A model generated the notes under the pieces. The model saw only the letters and a program-made list of their open reading frames with translations. It made no database searches and was not told the DNA's origin. The position numbers were made by a program, and so were the translations under genes. This document shows positions 1 through 8,865 of a stretch of DNA of 11,573 nt, piece by piece. Every line of letters starts with the position of its first letter. Position 1 is the stretch's first letter. The stretch is from Larix sibirica (lineage: Eukaryota > Streptophyta > Pinopsida > Pinales > Pinaceae), in contig NWUY0300005488.1 in assembly GCA_004151065.3 (NCBI GenBank), positions 1 through 11,573 of the forward strand. The letters are read 5' to 3'.

Positions 1-86
1 CAAATTTAGTAGTATTTAGCTTAAAAACATTGTCATGGCTAACGTTTTTAGTCACATAGTCATTTATTTGTCAAATTCTACTAGTG
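1..86 (-). mobile_element. Terminus of a CACTA-type DNA transposon (element extends left, outside the window)
   Basis: Read on the minus strand from position 86, this begins CACTAGTAGAATTTG, the CACTA start typical of En/Spm (CMC) elements. It is an ungapped inverted copy of 4432-4517, with 12 mismatches in 86 bases. Homology stops exactly at the CACTA pentamer, as expected for a transposon end. TTAGTCA motifs (48-54) inside resemble the subterminal repeats of the other copy. The body of the element lies left of position 1, so transposase content is unknown. The three bases outside the end are CCA. Confidence 0.65.
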
Positions 87-1900
87 CCACGTTATTGAGA
101 CTACCTGGTAAAGACTTCATTCTAGTTTGTTTGTGTTGGGTTCCGGTGTATTAGCTCGGCCTGGGTTCCTTTGTCTTGGCTTGGGATCGTTTTTTGGTGA
201 AGAGATTTCTAGTTATGAATTAACAATTTTGTTAGCACCCATGAACTGGATCTCATCTAAGCATATGCAAGCATCACTGGTAAGTGGACAATTTCCATAC
301 AATTGTTTCAATTTGAGCTTGAATTCCATATATTTGGCATATATTACTAATTTGTTACAGTTACTATCTAAGTTAGTTTATCCATTCCTCTTATTCATCC
401 AACATTTTGTATTTTTCTACTTATCGGGATTTCATTTATCTGAGTAGTTCTATTGTAGCTAGGTTTTTAGTCTATGCTTCCAATTTCTGTTTAACAAAAT
501 TTTGAGTTAATTGGTTAACTAAACCCTTACTGCGTTCATGCACATAATTAATTTTTTGATTAAATTATTTTATAGGGTTTCTGGATTATAATTCTTTTTG
601 TTTGAGGATAAATAATTTATTTCCAAATATTAATTTGGATACAGGGTTTTACACCCAAATTCCTTTGTGTTTGCATTTGGATTCGACAATTTTGATGGGG
701 AAATAATATTTAGTTTTAAAACTCGTGGCGGAGTTGTTTTACACATAATGTGTTTAGCTTGTGGCTATTCCACGGATTTTTAGGAATAATTCCATTGAAT
801 TAAAGGTAATATCTTTATCTGTTGGCAGTTATTTAAATTATTTCCATTTACTTTTAACACTATAAACCTTAATCTCTTGGTCAAATTCTATTGTAGCTTG
901 CGTAAGGTAAGTTTTTCCCTGCCTTAATTTAGGTACTCCCTTCTAAACAATTTTGTTTTACCAAATGTTACAATCATTAAGGCATAAAATTGATTAACAC
1001 CCAGTTTATTTGTTTTACAAGGTTCCACTCTTGTTGAAAAAATAATGGATTGTGAATTATGGTTCTCCAAACCGTGTTCATACTTCAATCCATAATAACC
1101 ATAACTAGGTTGGCCCCACAATTCCTTTACTCGGATGGAATAACATATTACTTTTTATGAAGTTATTAGGGTTTTAGATACAAGGTTGAATTTGTTCTAG
1201 ATGTTTCTCTATACATTGAAAAAGGGTTTTATCCTCAGTTTCATATTATATTGTTCTATATAATTCCTAGATAGCATTAGTGAATTTTTATTAAACCCTA
1301 AGTTTATAAACCCTAAATTGAGGATATACTTTCCAGGCCTCGGTATTCCTGGTATTCATTTTATACAATGAGGATTTTTTTGTCAAGACATTTATGTTCC
1401 TTTTGTACAAACTTGATAATATGTGTTTAAGTATCTTTAATAGAACAATTTAGATGGAGTACTTTTAACCATTCATGTATAACATAGGATGCTTACATGT
1501 TTACAATAAAAATATGGTTATTATGTTTTGAGGAACTTATTTATGTGTCTCCATAACCTTGTGATAGGTTATTTCCTCATGTTACTTTTCTAAACCACTG
1601 CATTACTAACCCATTCTATAAATTGTATTTTGTCTTCTAATACATAGTTTTTTTATGTAGAGTTAGCTAAAGAAAAATAAACAACCCGTAAGAGCATTTT
1701 AGCCTAATACCAAATTTGTCCTAGGTAGAAATTTACTACTTCTAATTCTTTTTACTATTGCCTTGTTTTTATATTAAATACAAATCTAATATTCCTAATT
1801 AGAATTACCTCATTAAACAAAAAAACAACAACAATGATATAAGCTTTGTTTTTTGTTGATATTTCAACATTTTAACAAATATGGAACAATGAAAAACAAG
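87..1900. other. AT-rich intergenic DNA without recognisable gene
   Basis: This stretch is T-rich and AT-rich. The only open frames are short (about 106 codons plus at 127-447 and 65 codons minus at 924-1121), and they show no domain, codon periodicity or family resemblance. Splice-donor-like GTAAGT strings occur, but no supporting exon was found. A pair of AAACCCTAA boxes at 1293-1316 is listed separately. Confidence 0.6.
1293..1316 (+). repeat. Two telobox-like AAACCCTAA motifs
   Basis: AAACCCTAA occurs at 1293-1301 and again at 1308-1316. The second copy continues as AAATTGAGG. The string AAACCCTAAATTGAGG also occurs at 5617-5632. The motif matches one and a bit units of the plant telomere repeat, and is known as a promoter telobox in plants. 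No gene is seen nearby, so a regulatory role is not supported. Confidence 0.4.
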
Positions 1901-2640
1901 CTATATATTTAAGCTTTCAATAGTAGTAAAATATAAGTCATGTAGTAACAATAACTTATCTGCAATCCTTAAGAAACCAGAATGGGTAGGTCCCCGTGCC
2001 ACCCAACTACAGGCCATCCTCGGGAAATTGATTTGTTTTGCCTCAGAAGCCACCCCCAAGCTGATCTGTGATATTACTGGGTTAATAAACTTAGTATTTA
2101 CAGGTAGTCTAACTATTTCTCTGGGTTTCCTAGAATCTTTCATACCGTTAGATCCACTCACAATACCTGCTCACCTCTTCAAGGTGAAGATATAGAGCAT
2201 TGGAACTTATTAGAGCTTTCCCAAGTTCATTTACAAGTCCTAACAGCTTCCTTCATTCCCAATTCTTGTGAGGCAATCTATGTGATAATCTCTAGTTGTA
2301 CAATTTGTTCCTTATGTTTATGGTTCTCTCCCTCTTGTGTCCACTCCTAACACTCTCGTATTTATCCTTCTCCCTTGGAATTACCCCCTTTTATCTTCTA
2401 AAAGGAGGCATTCTTGTTTTTGTTTTAACACAACTAACTAACGAAGCCTATTACTATTTTTATGGAATCTTGCCTATTTTGTTGGAGGTAAGCTTCTCTA
2501 CTATTGAGACCATTAATTCCATAATGGAATCCATCTTCCTTGAGTGGTACCAAGCTATTGTCATCCTTATAGCCATTGCATTTTCCACCATTCCCAGATG
2601 AACTACAAGAAACATCCAATACTACAGGAGTATATGTCTA
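1901..2640 (-). other. Unassigned stretch with open minus-strand frames, possible decayed coding remnant
   Basis: This stretch is slightly richer in GC than its surroundings. On the minus strand it holds frames of 86 codons (1901-2161) and 61 codons (2434-2619), linked by reading that needs several frame changes. The conceptual translation includes hydrophilic, coding-like strings such as QELGMKEAVRTC near 2240-2270. I do not recognise a family. It lies in the direction in which the internal region of the minus-strand LTR retroelement (primer-binding site at 4403-4414) would run, so a decayed gag-like region is conceivable, but no gag or pol motif is visible. The plus-strand frame at 2296-2601 is hydrophobic and most likely a shadow. 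Confidence 0.2.
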
Positions 2641-2786
2641 AAAGGATCTAGTTTCAGTTATGTGTATAGTTGATGCATCATTATCAACAATAAATAAATA
2701 AATTTCATTATTTAATTATTTGGAATGGGGAATTTCAAGCACTACTTGAATACCATTTGTAATCCTTTCTCCAATTTTTTCCATTC

Positions 2787-2808
2787 CCAAAATATTCCAA
2801 TATTTTGG
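2787..2808. repeat. Short perfect hairpin
   Basis: CCAAAATATT (2787-2796) and its exact reverse complement AATATTTTGG (2799-2808) are separated by two bases. In AT-rich DNA this may be chance. Confidence 0.4.
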
Positions 2809-2819
2809 AATTTGGCTAA

Positions 2820-3580
2820 TTACCTCGCCTTAAAACAATTGTTTTTTAACCCACCAAGAGAAAACAACGCACTGATTCCTTGTGATGATCTTCTCTATAG
2901 ACTTTTCATCTTTTACTTATGATTGCTATTGAATACCTAATACACCCAACAATAGTTATATGATAGCATCTACCTTCTATTAAATGCTTATTTCCAGAAA
3001 TCATCTTGGATTATATCCTCCCACATTTGATGAATGTATACTGCATAAAATATGCAAAAAGTGAAACCTTAAAATCTATTTTTTCTCTCTAAAGAAGCAC
3101 TTTCTTGCTTATTTGCTTCTTTCTTATAAGAAAAATGAAAAGAGTTACATCTTTCTCCCTTGACTGCCATAGATGTTAATTGCAATTAAATTATCTTGAA
3201 TTTCTTCTACCTATAGAATGTCAATAACATAAATCTTCTTGAAGTGATGGCAATCAATTCCAACATGCCCAAATTCCAAAGAAGATTCTCCCAAAATGAT
3301 ATCAGATCATGAGATCGGTAACTTTTAAAATTCAGAATTTACCATCAACAACATTAACTTCAAGACTAGTAATGTTAAATGCTCTAATGCGAGACATTTT
3401 ATCAGTATCTACATTAGATCTAGCAATAAAAGAAGAGAGATATTCATTTGGTGACGAGAATTGAAATGTTGATTCACATCAAAATCTCTTATAAAGATGA
3501 GTTTCAATTGTAGGTACAATATAAATGCCAGCATCATATAATATTAAAGTGAAATGATGTGCAAATAGTTTTCCTATGTA
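2820..3580. other. AT-rich sequence without recognisable gene
   Basis: Both strands are AT-rich with many stops in all frames. Minus-strand reading gives short coding-like runs around 3300-3480, but no motif that I can assign. Nothing else is supported here. Confidence 0.5.
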
Positions 3581-3581
3581 T

Positions 3582-3740
3582 AATAAAATGATTATATATC
3601 TCATAAGTGATGCAATTGGGCTCACATCCCTTGAACACAATTTCATCAAATGTCTAAAAGACTTTATATATATCATCCAAGTCTTTATTAAACCCATTTT
3701 TTTAAATACAATATAGGTGATAACATCATGAACATAGCTT
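3582..3740 (-). pseudogene. Possible P-class PPR repeat remnant (broken)
   Basis: Minus-strand translation, allowing one frame change near the A-run at about 3700-3706, gives HDVITYIVF, then a segment with YKVF, a TAG stop, FDEIVFKGCEPNCITYE and YNHFI. This resembles the join of two P-class pentatricopeptide repeats, in which each 35-residue helical hairpin ends like 'F.eM...G..PdvityN.lI'. Such proteins bind organellar RNA base by base through paired residues in each repeat. Only about 1.5 motifs are visible; there is no start, targeting peptide or tandem array, so the call is weak. The in-phase long minus frame (3479-3697) is a different frame and is not favoured. A chance match cannot be excluded. 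Confidence 0.28.
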
Positions 3741-4402
3741 TACATCATCATTTCATTAACAGCTTGATGACCTGGACTATTGATGCCTTTGCCATAGTGC
3801 ATTGGCCTCATATCCATGAATGAGGACAAGAGTAGGTTTGCCAATTGATTTTGCTCTCAGTACCTAGAAATGTATTTGTCAATAACATACCTAAACTAAG
3901 TAAGAAATTAGACAATAATTTAATCAACCTTACCTAGTTAGATATGTTAGCCACTTACTTGATTGGTAATGGCTTAAATAACCTATACAAATCTAAGAAG
4001 GTTTATTAAGTTTCTTTTGGAGAAAACCGAACAACTTCATTATTAAAATTTGCATTAATAACCACCAATTTAGCCAGTTAGCAAAAAATTGTCTTAAATT
4101 TTTTCTACAAACATGATTTGAATTTAACCACATAATTTGTAGTTTTGAGCCTTCTAAATCATCAGTAAAAGTATTGACCAACATCCCAATATGTGAATAT
4201 ATGACAACCCTAATTATGATATAATCACCAAAACCATCCATGCGGAAAATAAATTCGCAGAGTATCTATCTCTCAGTTCCGAAGACTTCATTACTTCGTT
4301 CAATACCTCTTTTAATTCAGAGTCTTCGGATGCCCATTGCTATCACAATATTTCCTATAAGGTATGTTCTTGATCCCATCATACCCATATTGTTGAAAAT
4401 TA
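3741..4402. other. Sequence left of a minus-strand LTR primer-binding site, no gene assigned
   Basis: If the primer-binding site at 4403-4414 is real, this would be the leader and start of the internal region of that retroelement on the minus strand. An 82-codon minus frame (3993-4241) and a 65-codon plus frame (4240-4437) carry no gag zinc knuckle, protease or reverse transcriptase motifs. I therefore do not call a gene. The element may be non-autonomous or heavily decayed. Confidence 0.35.
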
Positions 4403-4414
4403 GCTTTGATACCA
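4403..4414 (-). other. LTR retroelement primer-binding site for initiator Met-tRNA (minus strand)
   Basis: The reverse complement reads TGGTATCAAAGC, 11 of 12 bases identical to the plant iMet-tRNA primer-binding site TGGTATCAGAGC. It is followed on the plus strand by the two-base spacer CT and then TGTAATG from 4417, which fits an LTR edge (LTRs end in CA, read TG on the other strand). The internal region would lie to the left and the LTR to the right. The LTR is interrupted at 4432 by the CACTA end. Confidence 0.6.
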
Positions 4415-4416
4415 CT

Positions 4417-4431
4417 TGTAATGAACCTAAT
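4417..4431 (-). mobile_element. Stub of an LTR interrupted by a CACTA element
   Basis: Fifteen bases beginning TGTAATGAACC separate the primer-binding-site spacer from the CACTA terminus. They are interpreted as the 3' edge of the LTR of a minus-strand retroelement. The remainder of that LTR would be found beyond the far end of the inserted CACTA element; I do not see it in the window. Confidence 0.4.
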
Positions 4432-4680
4432 CACTAGTAGAATTTGGCAAATAAATGTCTACATGACTAAGAAGGTTAGTCACGATAGTTTTTTTAAGCT
4501 AAATGCTACTAAATTTGAGCAAAACAACTAAAATGACTAACTTAGTCATTAGATAGAAAATACAACTAAATAATAAGTCACACAAATAAAATTGACTAAT
4601 TTAGTCCATGGATAAACAACAACAAGATAACAATTACAACTAGATTAATATGAATTAGTCTAAACATGGAGAAAGCTTAT
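4432..4680 (+). mobile_element. CACTA-type transposon end with subterminal repeats (element extends right)
   Basis: The end begins CACTAGTAGAATTTG at 4432. Its first 86 bases match the inverted copy at 1-86 without gaps (74/86). Just inside lie repeated GACTAA / TTAGTC words, mostly as inverted pairs: 4464-4482 (6-base spacer), 4533-4549 (17-base palindrome with an odd centre), 4594-4606 (13-base palindrome), and a lone TTAGTC at 4655. En/Spm-family elements carry subterminal motifs bound by their TnpA-like protein, so this arrangement supports the assignment. No matching TAGTG end in the right orientation was found downstream, so the element either ends beyond 11573 or is truncated. The three bases before the end are AAT. 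Confidence 0.65.
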
Positions 4681-4754
4681 AATCATGGAGCATATTATTT
4701 CATATGTTTCCTGCTTGTTTTTTATAATTCTGGCAAAATTTTTATGGGTTATTA

Positions 4755-5095
4755 AAATTGTCAGTTTTAATCACTGAAATTGCATTGGAGAGGTGGTCCA
4801 ACAAAAATGGAAAATTACAATTTTGACAATGAAATTTAGCAATTTCATAAATGTTAACATTGTATATGGATTCAGAGACCCCCATTAGGGGTTCTTTGAA
4901 TCCATATATAGTGCCCTCCCATATGGATTCAAGGAAACCCTATTAAAGGGGGTCTCTGAATCCATCTGCAGTGTTAAAATTTATGAAATCAAGGGGGAAT
5001 CTCTTAATTCATCTGTAGTGTTACCATTTACGAAATTGCAAGGGGGTCTCTAAATTTTCATTTTCAAATTACTCCATGAATTTCCATTAAAACTA
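4755..5095. repeat. Foldback (MITE-like) element with tandem inverted units
   Basis: A unit resembling GCAATTTCATAAATG..AACA.TG.A..TGGATTCAGAGACCCCC occurs once on the plus strand (4839-4883) and in two further tandem copies on the minus strand (about 4945-4990 and 4991-5039), with a partial copy at 5040-5063. The outer flanks also pair approximately: GTTTTAAT and AATGGAAA near 4762 and 4807 match the reverse complement of about 5060-5095. Nested hairpins are present at 4864-4907 (20-base arms, few mismatches) and 4921-4965. The whole can fold into a long imperfect hairpin, as in foldback or MITE elements. It may be an independent insertion or part of the CACTA interior. Confidence 0.6.
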
Positions 5096-5310
5096 TAAAT
5101 GTACAAGCATCTTTATCATAACATCTCCCTGATCCTCCTCTTCTAGTACATGATCATGGTAGACCATGAAAGCAAAATCCACACTAGTCCTACACACCTA
5201 ACAATTAGCAGACATTAATCATATTTCTTTCATATCTTATAAAAAACAACTTACATTTGAAAATTAATGTAATATAGTATGTTAATATACAAATAATATG
5301 TTAGACTTAT

Positions 5311-5408
5311 ATGTGTGTGTGTGTGTGATTGCGCGCGTGTGTGTGTGTTTTTAATATATAAATTTATTATATTATATATTATACTAATATATAATATAAT
5401 AATATTAA
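5311..5408. repeat. GT/GC microsatellite followed by AT palindromic tract
   Basis: (GT)n runs occur at 5312-5327 and 5337-5348, separated by ATT and GCGCGCG. All of 5312-5348 except the ATT break alternates purine and pyrimidine, a Z-DNA-prone pattern. From 5351 to 5408 the sequence is almost pure A/T, with overlapping TATA/ATAT palindromes that could extrude as cruciforms. Confidence 0.85.
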
Positions 5409-6220
5409 CAAATTTTGAAAAGCCAAATTCACAGGGGAAAGAAAAATTGGGGAAAAAATTGTGGGATTATCGATTTGTTGTGTGACCTAACTAAGGAGGA
5501 GGTAAACACTTTCAAGATCTCAAGAACTTTCCTTCGGTGTCGAATTTCTCTATTTAAGGAAGAACTTTTTTGTTCACTCTCTGGAAAAATGATACTTTAG
5601 ATGTGGAAGTGACTTCAAACCCTAAATTGAGGTTAGATCACTATTTCCAAATGTGGAAGAGGATTCAAACCCTAAGTAATTTTGGTAGGAGCAGATAGAT
5701 GTAGAATGACTGGGATTAAGAAGGAAGAAAGATCGATGTAGAGAATATTTTTGTTTAATGGAAGAATGAAATTTCCATAATGTTTTATTGTGTCTCTGCA
5801 TTCGAAATTCTAGAAGTTGAAACTTTTTGTTGAATACCCATTCATTTGTTTACTCTGTGACTAAATGAGAAAACTGGAGTGTTGAATGGGAGGTCTTACT
5901 CTTGGAAATGTGAGGATCTATTATGATCTGGATGGTAGGATATATGGTCAGTAGAATCGTGAAGACCTTTGTCCTTCCCACCACTCAAATCATTGTTTTA
6001 ATAGTGAACATAAGCTTGATGACTACATGTAGAGAACATGACAAATATGTTTTGCAAATGTGAGATTCATCAACAGAATGAAGTCAATGGACAAAACATG
6101 ATTCCTTGGTCGTAACCTAAAGACAAAATTTGGAGATTCGAATAGGAATTTAAAATCCAAAGTATTCAATCTACGATGCGAGGTAGAATCTGTTTGTATA
6201 TTGGGCTTCTTTTGGACGAA
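5409..6220. other. Decayed sequence, no recognisable gene
   Basis: A 61-codon plus frame (5415-5600) has no family resemblance. The region contains the 50-bp-spaced duplication described at 5601-5675. Nothing else can be supported. Confidence 0.5.
5601..5675 (+). repeat. Direct duplication containing AAACCCTAA boxes
   Basis: ATGTGGAAG followed closely by TTCAAACCCTAA occurs at 5601-5625 and again at 5651-5675, an exact 50-base offset. Each copy ends in AAACCCTAA, and the first continues AAATTGAGG as at 1308-1324. This is a small, diverged direct repeat. Confidence 0.6.
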
Positions 6221-6261
6221 AGAATCTCGTAGTCGCTCACAAGATTCTCGCAGTCACTCAC
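6221..6261 (+). repeat. Two-unit tandem repeat, CpG-containing
   Basis: AGAATCTCGTAGTCGCTCAC (6221-6240) is followed directly by AAGATTCTCGCAGTCACTCAC (6241-6261). The 20/21-base units match at most positions. The patch is richer in CG than its surroundings. Confidence 0.7.
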
Positions 6262-6479
6262 GAGCTATACACAGTTGATATGCAAATTCACACAGTCAAT
6301 CCTACGAGGCATTTTAGTTGAGCACTTTAGTATTGTACTGGTTAATATATCCATATTCATATTGTTGGGCCTTCTCTTTTTGCAAAAATAGTAAACTAGG
6401 TGTGGTAGCTCTATTTCTTTCACCTGTGGAGCCTTGAATGTGTTGTTTTGTCAAGTACTCATCTTCCAATGCTGGACAA

Positions 6480-6690
6480 GATTGGCACCTAAGTGGTTAG
6501 ATATATCACGTACTTGGATGTATTTTATGATTAGTCATACTTATTTTTCTTCGCATCAAAAGACTATAATATACACAGGTATGGGGTGTACAATTGGATT
6601 GATGTCATCCATTTGTCAAGGGAGAATTATTATGCTCTCTGCAATAACACTTTGCTTGCAGAGTTTTCCTAGTTTAATCATGGATTAAAT
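6480..6690 (+). pseudogene. Unassigned coding-like remnant
   Basis: One plus frame gives coding-like text interrupted by stops: VVRYITYLDVFYD, a TAG, then ASKDYNIHRYGVYNWIDVIH and SRENYYALCNNTLLAEFS, a TAG, then FNHG. The run of charged and aromatic residues looks more protein-like than the hydrophobic, 84-codon open frame in the overlapping phase (6434-6688). I do not recognise the family and assign no function. It could be a piece of a decayed host gene or transposon protein, or chance. Confidence 0.2.
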
Positions 6691-6699
6691 CTCTTATTG

Positions 6700-8205
6700 T
6701 TAATAGTTATGTATTTTAATGTAGGGCCTTGTTTGTTGTGTTTTCTATATCATAATTGTGAATTATACTAGATCATGCCCTGCACTATGATAGCATGTGG
6801 GGCCAGGGAAACAAAATGTAGTTGTAGTTTCTATGATGGTGTGCTGGTTCATATACTCATGTTTGTTGGTGATATTGTTGTAGCTGATGGGTGAAAATTG
6901 GACAAAGTTTTTGTTGTTCACTTTGATGTTGACCTTAAAATGTTGGTGTCCAATCTATGAGGCGAGGTTTCTTGAGGTGTGGGTTCAACACAAATGTTGG
7001 CATGTTAAGCTTTTACATGATGTGGAGTAATGAGTACATTGTAATATTTGTGATTTTATTGGATTATTATTTTAACTACAAACCATACCTTGTTGAAAAT
7101 GCAGGAAAAATTAAAGTTTAGGAGTTATCTCAAGACATCTTTTAAAATCGTTGTGTTTTATATCTATGTTCTCGTTGCTTTGCTTAGAATTTTGTTTGTA
7201 GAAGCATTGAATTTTCTATAAATGTATTCTCCAAACTCAAATAGTTTTTAGTTGTATATCCTTTTATTTTCTTTATTATCCTTCATGTCTTTCACCCTTT
7301 CCCTAAGCAAATGTTTTCCATTTAGACCCATAGTGATTTTATTAATTCTTAGTTTGTGTAGAAGATAGTTGTTGGTAGGATACTAAAATTTATTTTAATA
7401 GTAAATACTTCTGGGTTGATTATCATGGATAAGTCCCAACATGTGATATAGTACTTGTAAAGACAAGGTATGCATCCATAAAGACTAGGCCCAACCTTAA
7501 AATGAAGGTGAATGGTGTTTGATAAAATTCAATTTCAAGGCAATGTTCATTATCTTTAGATGTTTTATGGTAGTGAAAATGCTTTTTTATGTGAGGTTTT
7601 TTAGGGTGGTTGAATTTAGAACTAGATGTGGATCTTGCTAACAAGAATGCAGATGGACTTAGATGTACAAGTATCCATTTTTTCTGGCCTAGTGAAAGTG
7701 CCAATTTGAGGAGATAGGCGGGTCACCTTGTATTGTACTTCAATTAATCCAATGCACTACATTTTTTTTAAAGCCTTCAACATGAAGACCAATATGAACT
7801 AATAGTTCTTTGCTTCCAAATATGGTCATGTAAATAGCAATTAATTCTTTACCACTTCACCCATTTTGTAGGATGTAGGTTTAAGCTGGTGTGTTTGGTT
7901 GGAGTTATATTAATATTATTTCTCTGGTACTATCTTGAAGCACAACAAAATATTAAATTTTGTCATCTGCATACTTCAAATAATGGTAACCCTTAGGCTA
8001 GTTGTAAATGTATGGAAAACTATTTCTAGAACTTCGAAAATCCAAAAATACAAAAAATTGGGAACATTCTTATAGAAGAAACTCCATTTTGATACTCGAA
8101 GATGTTCTACAGTTCCTTTGATTTTCTTTAAACCTTTGTTCTCCTAGGTTAAAATTATTGGTTGCAGTACTTACTTCTGTCTAAGTGGTCATTTAAATGA
8201 GTAAG
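6700..8205. other. AT-rich sequence, no gene recognised
   Basis: All frames on both strands are frequently closed. The longest frame, 93 codons on the minus strand at 7423-7704, has no motif or family resemblance. A short coding-like run (VGDIVVADG, a TGA, KLDKVFVVHFDVDLKML near 6870-6950) could not be assigned. I see no repeats or structures that I would support. Confidence 0.5.
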
Positions 8206-8209
8206 CAAC

Positions 8210-8435
8210 ATCAGATGTAATAATCAAATATAGACTTGAAAGTTGAGGTGCATATTGTGTGTCATTGTTATAAATATTATTATTGTAATTATTTAATGGA
8301 GAGGCACAAGACTCAAGTATTGGTCATGCCCACCTTTTTCATATGTATAAATATTGCATGCAAATGTGTAATGAGACATCATCTCATCTTATTCAATAGT
8401 CAAATATCCATATTTCTTCTTGTTGGTCTTTAACA
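8210..8435 (+). mobile_element. Putative 3' part of an LTR (retroelement on plus strand)
   Basis: The segment ends in TTTAACA immediately before a primer-binding-site-like sequence, as plant Copia or Gypsy LTRs do. It contains a TATAAATA box at 8346-8353, about 85 bases before the end, which could serve as the LTR promoter. The left edge is not defined; a TG at about 8216 is one candidate. No second LTR copy occurs in the window, so the LTR assignment rests on the edge, the TATA box and the primer-binding site. The 65-codon frame across this stretch is not a gene. Confidence 0.4.
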
Positions 8436-8437
8436 AT

Positions 8438-8449
8438 TGGCATCAGATC
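8438..8449 (+). other. Primer-binding site-like sequence (initiator Met-tRNA)
   Basis: TGGCATCAGATC matches 10 of 12 bases of TGGTATCAGAGC, the usual plant iMet-tRNA primer-binding site. It lies two bases (AT) after an ACA terminus, the standard spacing after a 5' LTR. The internal region of the element would therefore run rightward, through the PPR and MLH3 fragments. Confidence 0.45.
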
Positions 8450-8467
8450 CATCTTTCTTCTCATAAG

Positions 8468-8579
8468 CTACAAGCAAAGGTGGATGGTTTGGTAATTGGT
8501 TCCTCTTAATTTAATAGTATCCTACAAGAACAACTACAAGCAAAGGTGAATGGTTTGGTTCCTCTTACTTTAATAGTAT
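8468..8579 (+). repeat. Direct duplication in the leader after the primer-binding site
   Basis: CTACAAGCAAAGGTG.ATGGT begins at 8468 and again at 8534, a 66-base offset. The first copy carries a 7-base AATTGGT insertion before TCCTCTTA; both end in TTTAATAGTAT. About 46 bases are shared. Confidence 0.75.
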
Positions 8580-8865
8580 TCAAAACATTTGGACATAACA
8601 AATTTAAGGAATCAACATTCATGAGTGTTCTCTGATTTTTTCACGAGTGTGCTCTTGTTGCTAATAAAAGAAGCAATCTTTCAGATGATAATATTCATGA
8701 GTTTTATAAAGCCTCTTATTGTTAAGTAAGTGGGACAATGAATGATATATTCACTCTAGAAAGGTAGTTGATTATTGTTTTGTCTTGCTCAATTATCCTA
8801 TTAATATAATTGTTTACACACTAATGTTAAATGTGGTCTCCTGCAACCTTTGCCATTGGGAATAT

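Noticed and set aside
127-447. 106-codon open frame on the plus strand
   Set aside because: It has hydrophobic, low-information text, no domain, and lies in ordinary AT-rich DNA.
2296-2601. 101-codon plus frame with hydrophobic segments, looking like a small membrane protein
   Set aside because: The T-rich strand gives leucine and phenylalanine by composition; no start context or family signal, and the minus strand looks more coding-like.
5190-5206. CACTAGTCC string as a possible further CACTA end
   Set aside because: Similarity to the 86-bp terminus ends after seven bases, and no subterminal repeats follow in the right phase.
6870-6950. GDIVVADG text reminiscent of P-type ATPase motifs
   Set aside because: The catalytic DKTG and other family motifs are absent, and the resemblance is only a few residues.
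7423-7704. 93-codon minus-strand frame
   Set aside because: No motif, no conservation clue, no neighbouring gene structure.
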